Position numbers and translations under genes: made by a program. The notes under the pieces were generated by a model. The model was given only the letters and a program-made list of their open reading frames with translations, did no database searches and was not told where the DNA came from. DNA of 30,979 nt, from contig CAZWOL010000039.1 in assembly GCA_964635325.1 (NCBI GenBank), positions 1-30,979 of the forward strand. Reading direction: 5' to 3'. The first letter of the stretch is position 1, and the number at the start of each line of letters is the position of its first letter. Shown here in pieces: positions 14,888-22,995 of the stretch. Source of the DNA: BOG-1112 sp964635325 (GTDB taxonomy: Bacteria; Bdellovibrionota_B; Oligoflexia; Oligoflexales; Bog-1112).

Positions 14888-16010
14888 GTTACTGAGCCTC
14901 TTCAAAATGCATATTTTGAGTTTTTTCCACAAAATATGGCATGATTTTGGTCGTGAACTTGTAATTGGGATCTGCAGTTGCATTCTTTTTGCTCTCTTCT
15001 ACTACATCTTTGATGACTTTCTCAACGAGGAGTTGCGGAAAATTTCTCCAATTATGCGCGATCGCTTTGCTGAATTTTTTGCCTATGTGATCCTCTGTGT
15101 AGGTGCTGCATCCGCGGGACGCATACTCCATGCATTTTTCACAGACCCTCGATCTCTCCTCAACACCCTTCGACTCTACGGGGAAAATCCTCAGATCTGT
15201 CGTGCGCTCGCTATTTTTCATGTTGTACTTATATTGAGTCTTGTCGATGGTCTCCTGCTTCTACTGGTTCGACATATATTGGTTGGCTGGTCACCAACTC
15301 AGACCCTCATCTATGGAACGATCACTATTTTTATAAGTCTGGCATCAAGTCAGCTTCCTCAACGCAAAGCTAAAACGACTCGTGATTGGCAAACCCCACC
15401 ATCTCTGAGCGCCCTATCCGCAATGGTACGTTGGCGTCTACATTTGTTTTTTCTAAGAAATCAGGTGGCACAATTCTGCCTAGCACTCTTTGTACTTTGC
15501 ACTCTACTGGTCGCTGTCCTTGCTCTGAGAAATCTTCCTTTTCTAGCTGCTTTTGCCGTCGCATTTTGGGGCGGGTTTATCGGAGCCTGTGCTTTGTCAT
15601 TTCAATTCACAGATGATCTACACGGTGCTTGGTTAGAAAAAACCAGTGGCATCTCCCACCAACTTTATATGCACACGCTCTCCACAGTTGCAGGGATTGT
15701 CGGTGTTTTACTTGGAAGCATGCTCGCTCTTGTCTATGGATGTGCAGACTTATGGCTCCACGGTATGAATTGGCAAAGCTTCGAAGCTGCTTTACGTCTA
15801 TTTTTCATCACCGCACTTCCCATGTGGGTGCTCCCTGCAGTTTTCTTTGCAATAGATCCACGACGAGCACTGATTCCCATACTACTTAGTTTTCTGATCA
15901 GTCTTTTTGTCGGAACAGCGATTTTAGCAAGCTGGTTCGGCCTAGCCTTGCTAGGTTTGATTGCCTATTATGAGTATACGCTCAATGAAGGACGCTTCTA
16001 TCGAGCTTGA
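14880..16010 (+). CDS. ABC transporter permease-like membrane protein
   Basis: A 376-residue polytopic protein with about eight to ten hydrophobic segments (for example ICSCILFALFYYIF, VVLILSLVDGLLLLLV, FAVAFWGGFIGACALSF and ILLSFLISLFVGTAILASWFGLALLGLI). No strong family signature is visible. The next gene encodes a stand-alone ABC ATPase starting at or just after its stop, so this is inferred to be the membrane partner, comparable to ABC-2-like permeases. It starts at GTG with AGGAGA 6 bases upstream, overlapping the end of the O-antigen ligase-like gene by 8 bases. The substrate is unknown; context suggests a lipid or glycan, but this is inference. Confidence 0.72.
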   Translation: MTRLLSLFKMHILSFFHKIWHDFGRELVIGICSCILFALFYYIFDDFLNEELRKISPIMRDRFAEFFAYVILCVGAASAGRILHAFFTDPRSLLNTLRLYGENPQICRALAIFHVVLILSLVDGLLLLLVRHILVGWSPTQTLIYGTITIFISLASSQLPQRKAKTTRDWQTPPSLSALSAMVRWRLHLFFLRNQVAQFCLALFVLCTLLVAVLALRNLPFLAAFAVAFWGGFIGACALSFQFTDDLHGAWLEKTSGISHQLYMHTLSTVAGIVGVLLGSMLALVYGCADLWLHGMNWQSFEAALRLFFITALPMWVLPAVFFAIDPRRALIPILLSFLISLFVGTAILASWFGLALLGLIAYYEYTLNEGRFYRA

Positions 16011-16783
16011 ACGCATGCCATCTCGAGCTGCTACGAAAGGAATTTGCCCTGATTCGCGTACATCAATTGAAAAAATCCTATGGTGAAGGTTTTAGCCTCC
16101 AGGCCAATGATTTTCATCTTCGTCCAGGTGAAATCGTAGCATTTTTAGGTGCAAATGGTGCTGGAAAGACAACTCTCTTCGATCTACTCACTGCAAACTC
16201 CGACCCTACAGAAGGGGAGATTTGGTGGGACAATGAACGCTTAATACCAGAAAATTTTTTGCTCAAGCGTCAGATTGGATATCTCCCACAGACAATGCCC
16301 CTGCCCAAATGGGTGACAGGACAAGAACTCCTGCATTACTCTGCCTTGTTACACGAGCTTAGCAATCCAAAGGAATGCGTGCAGCATGCGATGGAGTTTT
16401 GGGATTGTCATTCCTACCGCAACCGTCCACTTGCTGCCTGTTCCTTCGGTATGCAAAAACGTATTGGCCTTGCCCTAGCAACTTTGCACAAGCCACCCTT
16501 CCTAATCTTGGATGAACCCTTCTCAGGTCTCGACATCTTTCATATTCATGCTCTGGAACACGCCATTCAGGAACGTCGCTCTTTGGGGCAAACCACAGTG
16601 CTGAGTACACACATCCTACCGTATGTAGTAGAGTCCTGTGAGAGAGTCTTCATCTTATCTGCCGGACAAGTCTTAGAAATTGCAAATTGGACTACAAAAG
16701 CAGACGATGAAAAAAAGCAGACCATAGAACAGTATTTTTTTCAGCGAGGTAAACCACCTTGGCATCAGCAATCGGTCAAATAG
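16007..16783 (+). CDS. ABC transporter ATP-binding protein
   Basis: A single nucleotide-binding domain: Walker A GANGAGKTT, Q-loop in IGYLPQTMPL, Walker B with catalytic Glu ILDEPFSGLD, and H-loop VLSTHILPY. The signature is CSFGMQKRIGLALA instead of LSGGQ, a variation frequent in ABC-2/CcmA-type ATPases. The start is uncertain. TTG at 16007 overlaps the permease stop (TTGA) but lacks a ribosome binding site, while AAAGG at 16036-16040 points to a CTG at 16049 or ATT at 16052, giving the more usual ABC start (L)IRVHQLKKSYGEG. It powers the permease encoded just upstream. The following exporter gene starts 25 bases before its end. Confidence 0.88.
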   Translation: MNACHLELLRKEFALIRVHQLKKSYGEGFSLQANDFHLRPGEIVAFLGANGAGKTTLFDLLTANSDPTEGEIWWDNERLIPENFLLKRQIGYLPQTMPLPKWVTGQELLHYSALLHELSNPKECVQHAMEFWDCHSYRNRPLAACSFGMQKRIGLALATLHKPPFLILDEPFSGLDIFHIHALEHAIQERRSLGQTTVLSTHILPYVVESCERVFILSAGQVLEIANWTTKADDEKKQTIEQYFFQRGKPPWHQQSVK

Positions 16784-18489
16784 CAAAACGCTTCGCACTC
16801 CCTCACTGGCACTGGTACGCATCCGGAGCCTTTTTTCTTCTCGGCACGACCTGGATCACGATTTCAATCCCTAAATTCTCTAAAACAGTTGTCAACGAAC
16901 TCCTCGGCCCCAAGGCAGGTGATACCGTCCTACAACTGATTCTGTTGATCATAGGCCTAGGAATCACGCAGATCATTATTCGCTCACTTTCACGTTTACT
17001 ACTTTTTTGGCCGGGTCGTAAAATCGAATCCGAAATCAAAAATTTCTACTTTGACCATTTTCTTGACCTCCCTCTTGCCTTCTTCAATAAGCATCCCCAT
17101 GGCGACTTGATTTCACGACTTGCAAACGATGTCGCTCAGATCCGAGCTTGTTTCGCCTTTGCAGTGCTTCAAATCTGCAACCTCTGCTTCCTTTTTTCTT
17201 TTGCTGTTTACAGCATGTTGCAGGTCAATGTGCATCTAACGCTCGCGACTCTCCTTCCTCTCCTTTGTATGATTGTGGTCTCTCGTTTGGGAGCTCCTCT
17301 CTTTCACAAGTATTCAAAATTAGGACAGGGCACCCTTGGAGACTTGACGAACACTCTGACGGAAACCTTCATGCACGTGGAGATTATCCAAGCCAACGAC
17401 GCGATTACTAGTTTTCTGGATCGAATCTCACAGAAGGTCTCAGCACTCTACAAAGCTAATATTCAACTGGTACTCGTACGAACTGTGATGTTTCCCATAG
17501 CAGTCCTCTTCACTGGGCTTTCTTATTTGATTGTGCTTTTTTATGGTGGGCGAGAAGTTATCGCTGGGCACCTCACCGTTGGGGACATACTTGCCTTTAA
17601 TATTTACGTCTCGCTTCTGAGTTTTCCCCTAACGGCTCTCGGTATCATCATGGCTCTCATACAACGGGCCAGTGCCGCTAGCGAACGCCTTATCTACCTT
17701 GATACACAAACCAAAGAAAAATCTCTGACGCGAGCCGAACTAAAGCACTCTGATGCAAAAGTTCCAGCGCTCTTGAGCGTGCGCCATTTGAATTATGCTT
17801 TCGGATCAGAACGGAACGAAGTGCTCAAAGAGCTCAGCTTTGAGCTCACCGAAGGAAGCAAAATCGGAATTACAGGACCCATCGGCTCCGGTAAGTCCAC
17901 CCTCCTGCATCTCATCACACGGCTTTACGATCCACCACCAGGCAGCATCTTTTTCAGGGGACAAGACATCCTTAGCATTTCACCCGAACTGTTGCGCGAG
18001 CAAGTTGGTCTAGGTTTTCAATCTGCATATTTTTTTTCGAGCAGCATTCGCGACAATCTGTCTTTGGGTCTAAACCACATTCCTTCTGCATCAGAACTAG
18101 ATGCAAGCGCACGCAAAGCACAGATCTTAGAGGAAATCCAAGGCCTCGACCTGCAGTGGGAAACTCTGGTTGGCGAACGTGGCGTACGACTGTCTGGCGG
18201 ACAAAAGCAGAGACTAGCTCTGGCTCGTTTGTTTCTACGAAAATACGAGCTACTCTTGCTTGATGACGTTACTGCTGCAGTCGATCAATCCACAGAACAA
18301 CGCATACTACGTGAGCTGCGTCAGGACAAAAGCAGCTTTGTGATCGTAAGCCACCGACCAGCGGCCTTGCAGATCTGTGATGAGGTCCTTCTGCTCATAG
18401 ATGGCAAAATTGCAGAACGAGGGTCGTATGCAGAATTACTAAAACGACATCCTCAACTTTTTACGGAGCACGAGCGTAGTGAATCCTAA
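16759..18489 (+). CDS. ABC exporter half-transporter with degenerate Walker B (heterodimer subunit A)
   Basis: A 576-residue type IV ABC exporter: six hydrophobic segments in about residues 1-310, including the NKHPHGDLISRLANDV coupling region, then a nucleotide-binding domain. Motifs: Walker A GPIGSGKST, signature RLSGGQKQR, Walker B LLLLDDVTAAVD and H-loop VSHRP. The residue after the Walker B Asp is Asp instead of the catalytic Glu, so this ATP site should hydrolyse poorly. Such a change is typical of one half of heterodimeric exporters (BmrCD, TM287/288, TmrAB). The start is TTG with GAGGT 8 bases upstream. It overlaps the ATPase gene by 25 bases and its partner by 11, supporting a coupled pair. 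Confidence 0.93.
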   Translation: MASAIGQIAKRFALPHWHWYASGAFFLLGTTWITISIPKFSKTVVNELLGPKAGDTVLQLILLIIGLGITQIIIRSLSRLLLFWPGRKIESEIKNFYFDHFLDLPLAFFNKHPHGDLISRLANDVAQIRACFAFAVLQICNLCFLFSFAVYSMLQVNVHLTLATLLPLLCMIVVSRLGAPLFHKYSKLGQGTLGDLTNTLTETFMHVEIIQANDAITSFLDRISQKVSALYKANIQLVLVRTVMFPIAVLFTGLSYLIVLFYGGREVIAGHLTVGDILAFNIYVSLLSFPLTALGIIMALIQRASAASERLIYLDTQTKEKSLTRAELKHSDAKVPALLSVRHLNYAFGSERNEVLKELSFELTEGSKIGITGPIGSGKSTLLHLITRLYDPPPGSIFFRGQDILSISPELLREQVGLGFQSAYFFSSSIRDNLSLGLNHIPSASELDASARKAQILEEIQGLDLQWETLVGERGVRLSGGQKQRLALARLFLRKYELLLLDDVTAAVDQSTEQRILRELRQDKSSFVIVSHRPAALQICDEVLLLIDGKIAERGSYAELLKRHPQLFTEHERSES

Positions 18490-20245
18490 TACAAAAGGCA
18501 AAAAACGCAGTCGTAATTTGTGGCAGGAACTCAAACGTCTGCGTCGTCTATGGCCCTATATCAAGAATGAAAAGAGAGTTGGCTCACTAGCCCTGATCTT
18601 GATTCCCGTAATTTCCATTATACAGTTGTCACAACCGATCATTCTAAAACAGGCAATAGATCATGGTGTCATGCAAAAGGATGTACACGAACTTACGAGC
18701 TACGCTGCAATCTTTTTGCTGCTTGTCATCGGTGAGTACATCAGTCGCGCTGGACAATCGATCACGACAACTATAGCCGTTGAAAGAATGATCAAAGCAT
18801 TGAGAATGCATCTGTGTTCACACCTTCTACACATGTCTCTCGCTTTCCATCATCGCAACTTAAGTGGTGTTTTGGTGACGCGTACAACAAGCGACTTTGA
18901 CAACCTGAGCGAGTCCCTTACCCAAGGCACCTTGCAATCCTTGGTCGATATTGCTGTGCTGATAGGATGCATCGTCGGTATGATCTCTTTGCATCCACTA
19001 CTAGGAGTGATCAGTTCGCTTGTTCTACCACTTGTTATGTGGTTGGTCTCCTGGTTCTCAAAAATGATCAAAGAATCCCTGCACGATGCCCGCAAGCATT
19101 TGGCAAGCCTCAATGGATATACGCAGGAGTGCTTTCAAGGCATGCCCACTATTAAAATGCTTGCTGCAGAACGCAGCACAAGCCGCAATTACCAGCAATT
19201 GAACGAGAGCTTTCGAAAGGCACAGATGGCATCGGTAACCTACGACTCGATGCTTTACTCTGTCTTGGATGGTATTTCGTCAGTGACCATTGGCCTCATA
19301 CTCTATTTGATATTTTTGCGTCTTGGGAATGACTCCACTTTGTCAGCAGGTATTGTGATCGCATTTGTACGTTACCTGCAGCAAATCTTCGATCCACTCA
19401 AGCAGTTGGGTCAGACGGTTGCCCTCCTACAAGGCGTGTTTACATCTTCTGATCGCATTTTCGAACTACTTGATCAGAACGAACGCATACGAGGTACTCA
19501 AATCCCTCCGCGTATTGCGGGAGACATTCGCTTCGAGCATCTCGGTTTTTCATATTCAGTCAAAGGTAGCGAGTTTCACCTTGAAGATTTGACCTTTTCT
19601 CTCACACAAGGTCAGTCACTTGCTATAGTAGGCCCAACTGGAAGCGGCAAATCTACCCTGATCAAGTTGATCACCAAACAGTACGAAGGCTACACAGGGA
19701 ACCTCCAAATCGATGGGCATGAGGTTCGTGAACTCGATCCGTTTTTCCTCCGTCGGCAAATCGCTATTGTTCCCCAGGATGTTGTGCTTTTTCGGGGATC
19801 CATTGCTTTTAATATTAGCTTAGGGCATCCAAGTGTTCGTCCAGAAGATATTCGAAAAGCTGCAGAGCTCGTGGGAATTCATAAGTTTATCGAAGAATTA
19901 CCAGGGGCCTATGAATTTGTGGTCGACGAAGAAGGATCCAACTTGTCAGCTGGACAAAAGCAATTGCTCGTCTTTGCACGCGCTCTTGCCCGTGATCCAC
20001 AACTCGTTGTCTTGGATGAAGCCACCTCAGCACTCGACCCCATGAGTGAAAAGCTCGTTCAACGCGCCATCATCAATATCTTCAACCACAAAACAGTCAT
20101 CGTCATTGCCCATCGCCTATCGACAGTCAGACATTGTTCGAAAATTTTGGTGTTGAAAGGGGGTAAAATTTTGGAGGAAGGAACCCACCAAGAGCTGATG
20201 GCTCAAGAGGGTTTGTATTATGGCCTGGCTCAGTCGCTAACTTAG
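18479..20245 (+). CDS. ABC exporter half-transporter with canonical Walker B (heterodimer subunit B)
   Basis: A 588-residue exporter half: membrane domain in about residues 25-330 with HHRNLSGVLVTRTTSDFDN, then a nucleotide-binding domain. Walker A is GPTGSGKST, Walker B is LVVLDEATSALD with the catalytic Glu, and the H-loop is AHRLST. The signature reads NLSAGQKQLL, an altered LSGGQ. In the dimer, this altered signature faces the DD Walker B of the partner, forming one degenerate site, while this subunit's intact Walker B faces the partner's normal LSGGQ, forming the active site. The match between the two changes supports a real heterodimer. The start is GTG, overlapping the partner's stop. 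It is the last gene of the operon, 20 bases from the convergent prc stop. The substrate is unknown. Confidence 0.93.
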   Translation: MNPNTKGKKRSRNLWQELKRLRRLWPYIKNEKRVGSLALILIPVISIIQLSQPIILKQAIDHGVMQKDVHELTSYAAIFLLLVIGEYISRAGQSITTTIAVERMIKALRMHLCSHLLHMSLAFHHRNLSGVLVTRTTSDFDNLSESLTQGTLQSLVDIAVLIGCIVGMISLHPLLGVISSLVLPLVMWLVSWFSKMIKESLHDARKHLASLNGYTQECFQGMPTIKMLAAERSTSRNYQQLNESFRKAQMASVTYDSMLYSVLDGISSVTIGLILYLIFLRLGNDSTLSAGIVIAFVRYLQQIFDPLKQLGQTVALLQGVFTSSDRIFELLDQNERIRGTQIPPRIAGDIRFEHLGFSYSVKGSEFHLEDLTFSLTQGQSLAIVGPTGSGKSTLIKLITKQYEGYTGNLQIDGHEVRELDPFFLRRQIAIVPQDVVLFRGSIAFNISLGHPSVRPEDIRKAAELVGIHKFIEELPGAYEFVVDEEGSNLSAGQKQLLVFARALARDPQLVVLDEATSALDPMSEKLVQRAIINIFNHKTVIVIAHRLSTVRHCSKILVLKGGKILEEGTHQELMAQEGLYYGLAQSLT

Positions 20246-20265
20246 CAGGTCGGGGATACAAAAGA

Positions 20266-22386
20266 TCACTTTTTCACTGCAGCTTTTGCTTTTTTAGTTT
20301 TGGCATTAGCTGCTTTTTCTTTCTTAGCCTGTTCAGCAACTTGCTTCTCTTTTTTCTCTTTGTCGAGGTCAGGAAGCTCCCAGGCAAGCAGAGGTTCCTT
20401 TTTCAACAGGCGAACATAATCACCTGCAACGCGAAGAGTCTCTTGCAAATGAAGATCATCGATCAACTTTGGCAAGCCTGAAGACATAAGATCCTCATCG
20501 TCAGAAGCGTCTGAAGAGTCTTTCGCCTCCTTCTTTTTAGGGTCGATCTGTAAGCTGACCAAGTAGTGTTCTTTTTCCTTCTCTTTGTACTCTTTCATAC
20601 CGTCAAACACTTTTTTAAATTCTGGATCCGCTTTTACACGGGTATCGTTGGCAGCTTTTAAAGCAGGAATATAGGATTTGACCATTTTAAAATTACGATG
20701 CTCTTGCGGAGCAACCTCATCCCATGGGAGTGCATAGTCGTAAAATTTTTCACCGATTTCGTAAAGTTCGGCAACCGAAGGGAGCGTCAAATCAGATTCA
20801 ACCCCTCGCATCTGAGTACTACCCCCAGAGGCTCGGTAGAATTTTGACATCGTAACTTTGATCGCTCCAAGAGACGGATCGAGATGATCAACAATTTGCA
20901 CGGTTCCCTTACCAAAAGTATGGGCCCCACCAATTATCACCCCTCGTTCGTAGTCTTGGATGGCACCTGCAAGAATCTCACTGGAACTTGCCGACTGTTG
21001 ATTGATCATCAAGAGCATAGGCCCATCATACCCAGCTTGACCGTCAAATTTGTGCACATAAGGTTTGTCGTTACCCTTTTTCACCTGAACTATAGGACCA
21101 GAACCGACGAAGAGACCTGCAAGGTCAACAGCTTCATCCAGAGCACCACCACCGTTTGACCGTATATCGAGAATCACTGCATCGACTTTTTCGGCCTGCA
21201 GTTTTTTAAGCTCGATCGCTACGTCATGCGTCGAACTACGAAAATCCTTCTGTTTGGCGCTTCGTGCTTCGAAATCCATATAGAAAGAAGGCAAATCAAT
21301 CACACCGATTTTGTAGGATGTCACAACAGAAGCTGACGCTTGACCAGCCTGCACTTTAGGAGTTTCCGATCGAACTTCATAGATGCGTGACTTAGCAGCT
21401 TGGTCGGGGAGATCAACTTTTTCACGGGTCAATGTTGCTACAAACTCCTCGCGATCGCGTCGTATTGAAACTCGAACCTTTGTACCACGCGGCCCACGGA
21501 TCAATTTCACAACATCTTTCAAGTCCATATCGATCACGTCAACAGGAGCTTCCATAGCTTGCGCAACAGCAACGATTTTGTCTCCAACTTTAATTTGGCC
21601 TGACTTTTGTGCAGAGCCCCCAGGAACAAGACCGTGTATAGAAGTGATGCCATCCTCGCTGCGAAGTATAGCACCAATACCCTCGAGGTAGAGGCGTGTA
21701 TGAATATTAAACTCCTCTACCTGGGCAGGTGGAAAAAACTCGGAGTGTGGATCCAATCCCGTTGAGAACGCATTTACAAAGGTTTCATAAACCTCCGTAC
21801 TATTCGTCTCTCTGTGATGCTTCAATTGCAAGTCATAACGTTTGTGAAGCTTAGCCCGAACCTTTGCTTCGTTTTTAATGGTGGCCAACAATTGCTTGTG
21901 TTGCAATTTAATACGTTTGCGCCAACGATCCTTCAGCTCAGCCATATCGACTGCATAATCAATAGACTTACGATCAAAATTAATAAATTCAGGCAATTTG
22001 AAGTTGTGTTTCACCTCAATTAGCGTCTTGACAAGTTTGTAGGTTTCTTCAAAACGCTGCGAATATTTAGCAAAGATGCTATCAATTGCTGAACAATCGG
22101 CTTTAGCGATCATACCAGCCAGACCTTTGCTCTGCTGCATGATTGTATCGACATCACCTTTCAGAAAGTAGACCTTACCTGGATCCCACGCCTTGATAAA
22201 ATTCTTTAGGGTATGGTCCACCATCGCATCATCGAACTTGTGCTGAGATGCATGCGCCTGAAGGTAGAGACTCGTTAGCAAACTCGCATTTTTGCAGTCC
22301 AGAGCTGCTAAACTAAGACTACTTAGCGACAAGGCAAGGAAACTGAAGCCAATCCACAAGGTTTTGATATTGGATAGTCGAGGCAC
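20266..22386 (-). CDS. prc: Tail-specific (carboxy-terminal processing) protease, S41 family
   Basis: A 706-residue Prc/Tsp homologue. Residues 1-28 are a signal peptide; the N-terminal domain contains DPHSEFFPP near 212-220; a PDZ domain (about 235-325) starts YLEGIGAILRSEDG; the catalytic domain holds ILDIRSNGGGALDEAV, SASSSEILAGAIQDY with the nucleophile Ser near 469, and FGKGTVQ with the base Lys near 493. These match the Ser-Lys arrangement of E. coli Prc. It trims C-termini and degrades unfolded periplasmic proteins. The last about 60 residues are a Lys/Ala/Glu-rich tail (KKEKAANAKTKKAKAAVKK) not usual in the family. The start is GTG at 22386. It is probably transcribed alone. Confidence 0.94.
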   Translation of the reverse strand: MPRLSNIKTLWIGFSFLALSLSSLSLAALDCKNASLLTSLYLQAHASQHKFDDAMVDHTLKNFIKAWDPGKVYFLKGDVDTIMQQSKGLAGMIAKADCSAIDSIFAKYSQRFEETYKLVKTLIEVKHNFKLPEFINFDRKSIDYAVDMAELKDRWRKRIKLQHKQLLATIKNEAKVRAKLHKRYDLQLKHHRETNSTEVYETFVNAFSTGLDPHSEFFPPAQVEEFNIHTRLYLEGIGAILRSEDGITSIHGLVPGGSAQKSGQIKVGDKIVAVAQAMEAPVDVIDMDLKDVVKLIRGPRGTKVRVSIRRDREEFVATLTREKVDLPDQAAKSRIYEVRSETPKVQAGQASASVVTSYKIGVIDLPSFYMDFEARSAKQKDFRSSTHDVAIELKKLQAEKVDAVILDIRSNGGGALDEAVDLAGLFVGSGPIVQVKKGNDKPYVHKFDGQAGYDGPMLLMINQQSASSSEILAGAIQDYERGVIIGGAHTFGKGTVQIVDHLDPSLGAIKVTMSKFYRASGGSTQMRGVESDLTLPSVAELYEIGEKFYDYALPWDEVAPQEHRNFKMVKSYIPALKAANDTRVKADPEFKKVFDGMKEYKEKEKEHYLVSLQIDPKKKEAKDSSDASDDEDLMSSGLPKLIDDLHLQETLRVAGDYVRLLKKEPLLAWELPDLDKEKKEKQVAEQAKKEKAANAKTKKAKAAVKK

Positions 22387-22468
22387 GATCTTATCTCTTA
22401 TATTGTTGAAAAGTAACTCAAATCATTTATCGCTAAATTTTAGGGAAGATTGAATCTATCTTTTGTGG

Positions 22469-22486
22469 CTGGAAAAACAATTCCAG
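22469..22486. terminator. Inverted repeat between prc and the receiver gene
   Basis: CTGGAA (22469-22474) and TTCCAG (22481-22486) form a 6-bp stem with a 6-base loop, followed on the plus strand by TTTTCTTC. It lies about 79 bases beyond the stop of the leftward receiver gene. On the minus strand there is no T-run after the stem, so it is a weak terminator candidate for that gene. Confidence 0.25.
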
Positions 22487-22564
22487 TTTTCTTCAATTAT
22501 ATTCGCTATACGTTTTTTTGGCTTCGTCTGACTTATAAGAAGTTTCTGTAGGGCGGCATCGCTC

Positions 22565-22933
22565 TTAGGGAAGACTTTGGATAAAGCGGAACATTTCTTT
22601 GGTATTCACCGGCTTGTCAAAAATTGCAGCTGCTCCCATTTTTTGCAGATCTTCCTCGGAAAATTCTGCCCCCCCAGACACAAGGATAACAGGAGGCTCC
22701 GTCGCATGTTTTTCACGAATCTCTTGCAATAAGGTCAATCCATCCTTACGAGGCATGCGCAGATCCGTGATAATGATACCGAACGATTCGTTCTGAAGTT
22801 TCTCCATAGCATCAACACCATCTGCTGCCATAGTCACTTCAAAACCTTCCAACTCAAAGGCAAAAGCAAGGCTTTCACGCAAGCCCTCTTCATCATCGAT
22901 AATCAGTGCTTTCTTTTTCAATGTCGAAGTCAT
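22565..22933 (-). CDS. Stand-alone CheY-like response regulator receiver
   Basis: A 122-residue receiver domain with no output domain. Key residues are present: acidic pair Asp13-Asp14 (IIDDEE), phospho-acceptor Asp57 (ITDLRMP), switch Ser86 (LVSGG) in place of Thr, and Lys107 (FDKPV). It receives phosphate from a histidine kinase and acts by protein-protein contact. No kinase is in the window. I chose the second ATG (22933), because AAGGA sits 5 bases before it, whereas the first ATG (22939) overlaps that site. It lies 62 bases after the Hsp70/DUF3731 gene on the same strand, so it may be read from the DUF2760-Hsp70 operon, which would be an unusual link. Confidence 0.92.
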   Translation of the reverse strand: MTSTLKKKALIIDDEEGLRESLAFAFELEGFEVTMAADGVDAMEKLQNESFGIIITDLRMPRKDGLTLLQEIREKHATEPPVILVSGGAEFSEEDLQKMGAAAIFDKPVNTKEMFRFIQSLP

Positions 22934-22995
22934 GAGCATCCTTCTTTGGAGGATTCCAAAGCTTATCGGATTGAGGAAAAAAAACTAAAATCGCA

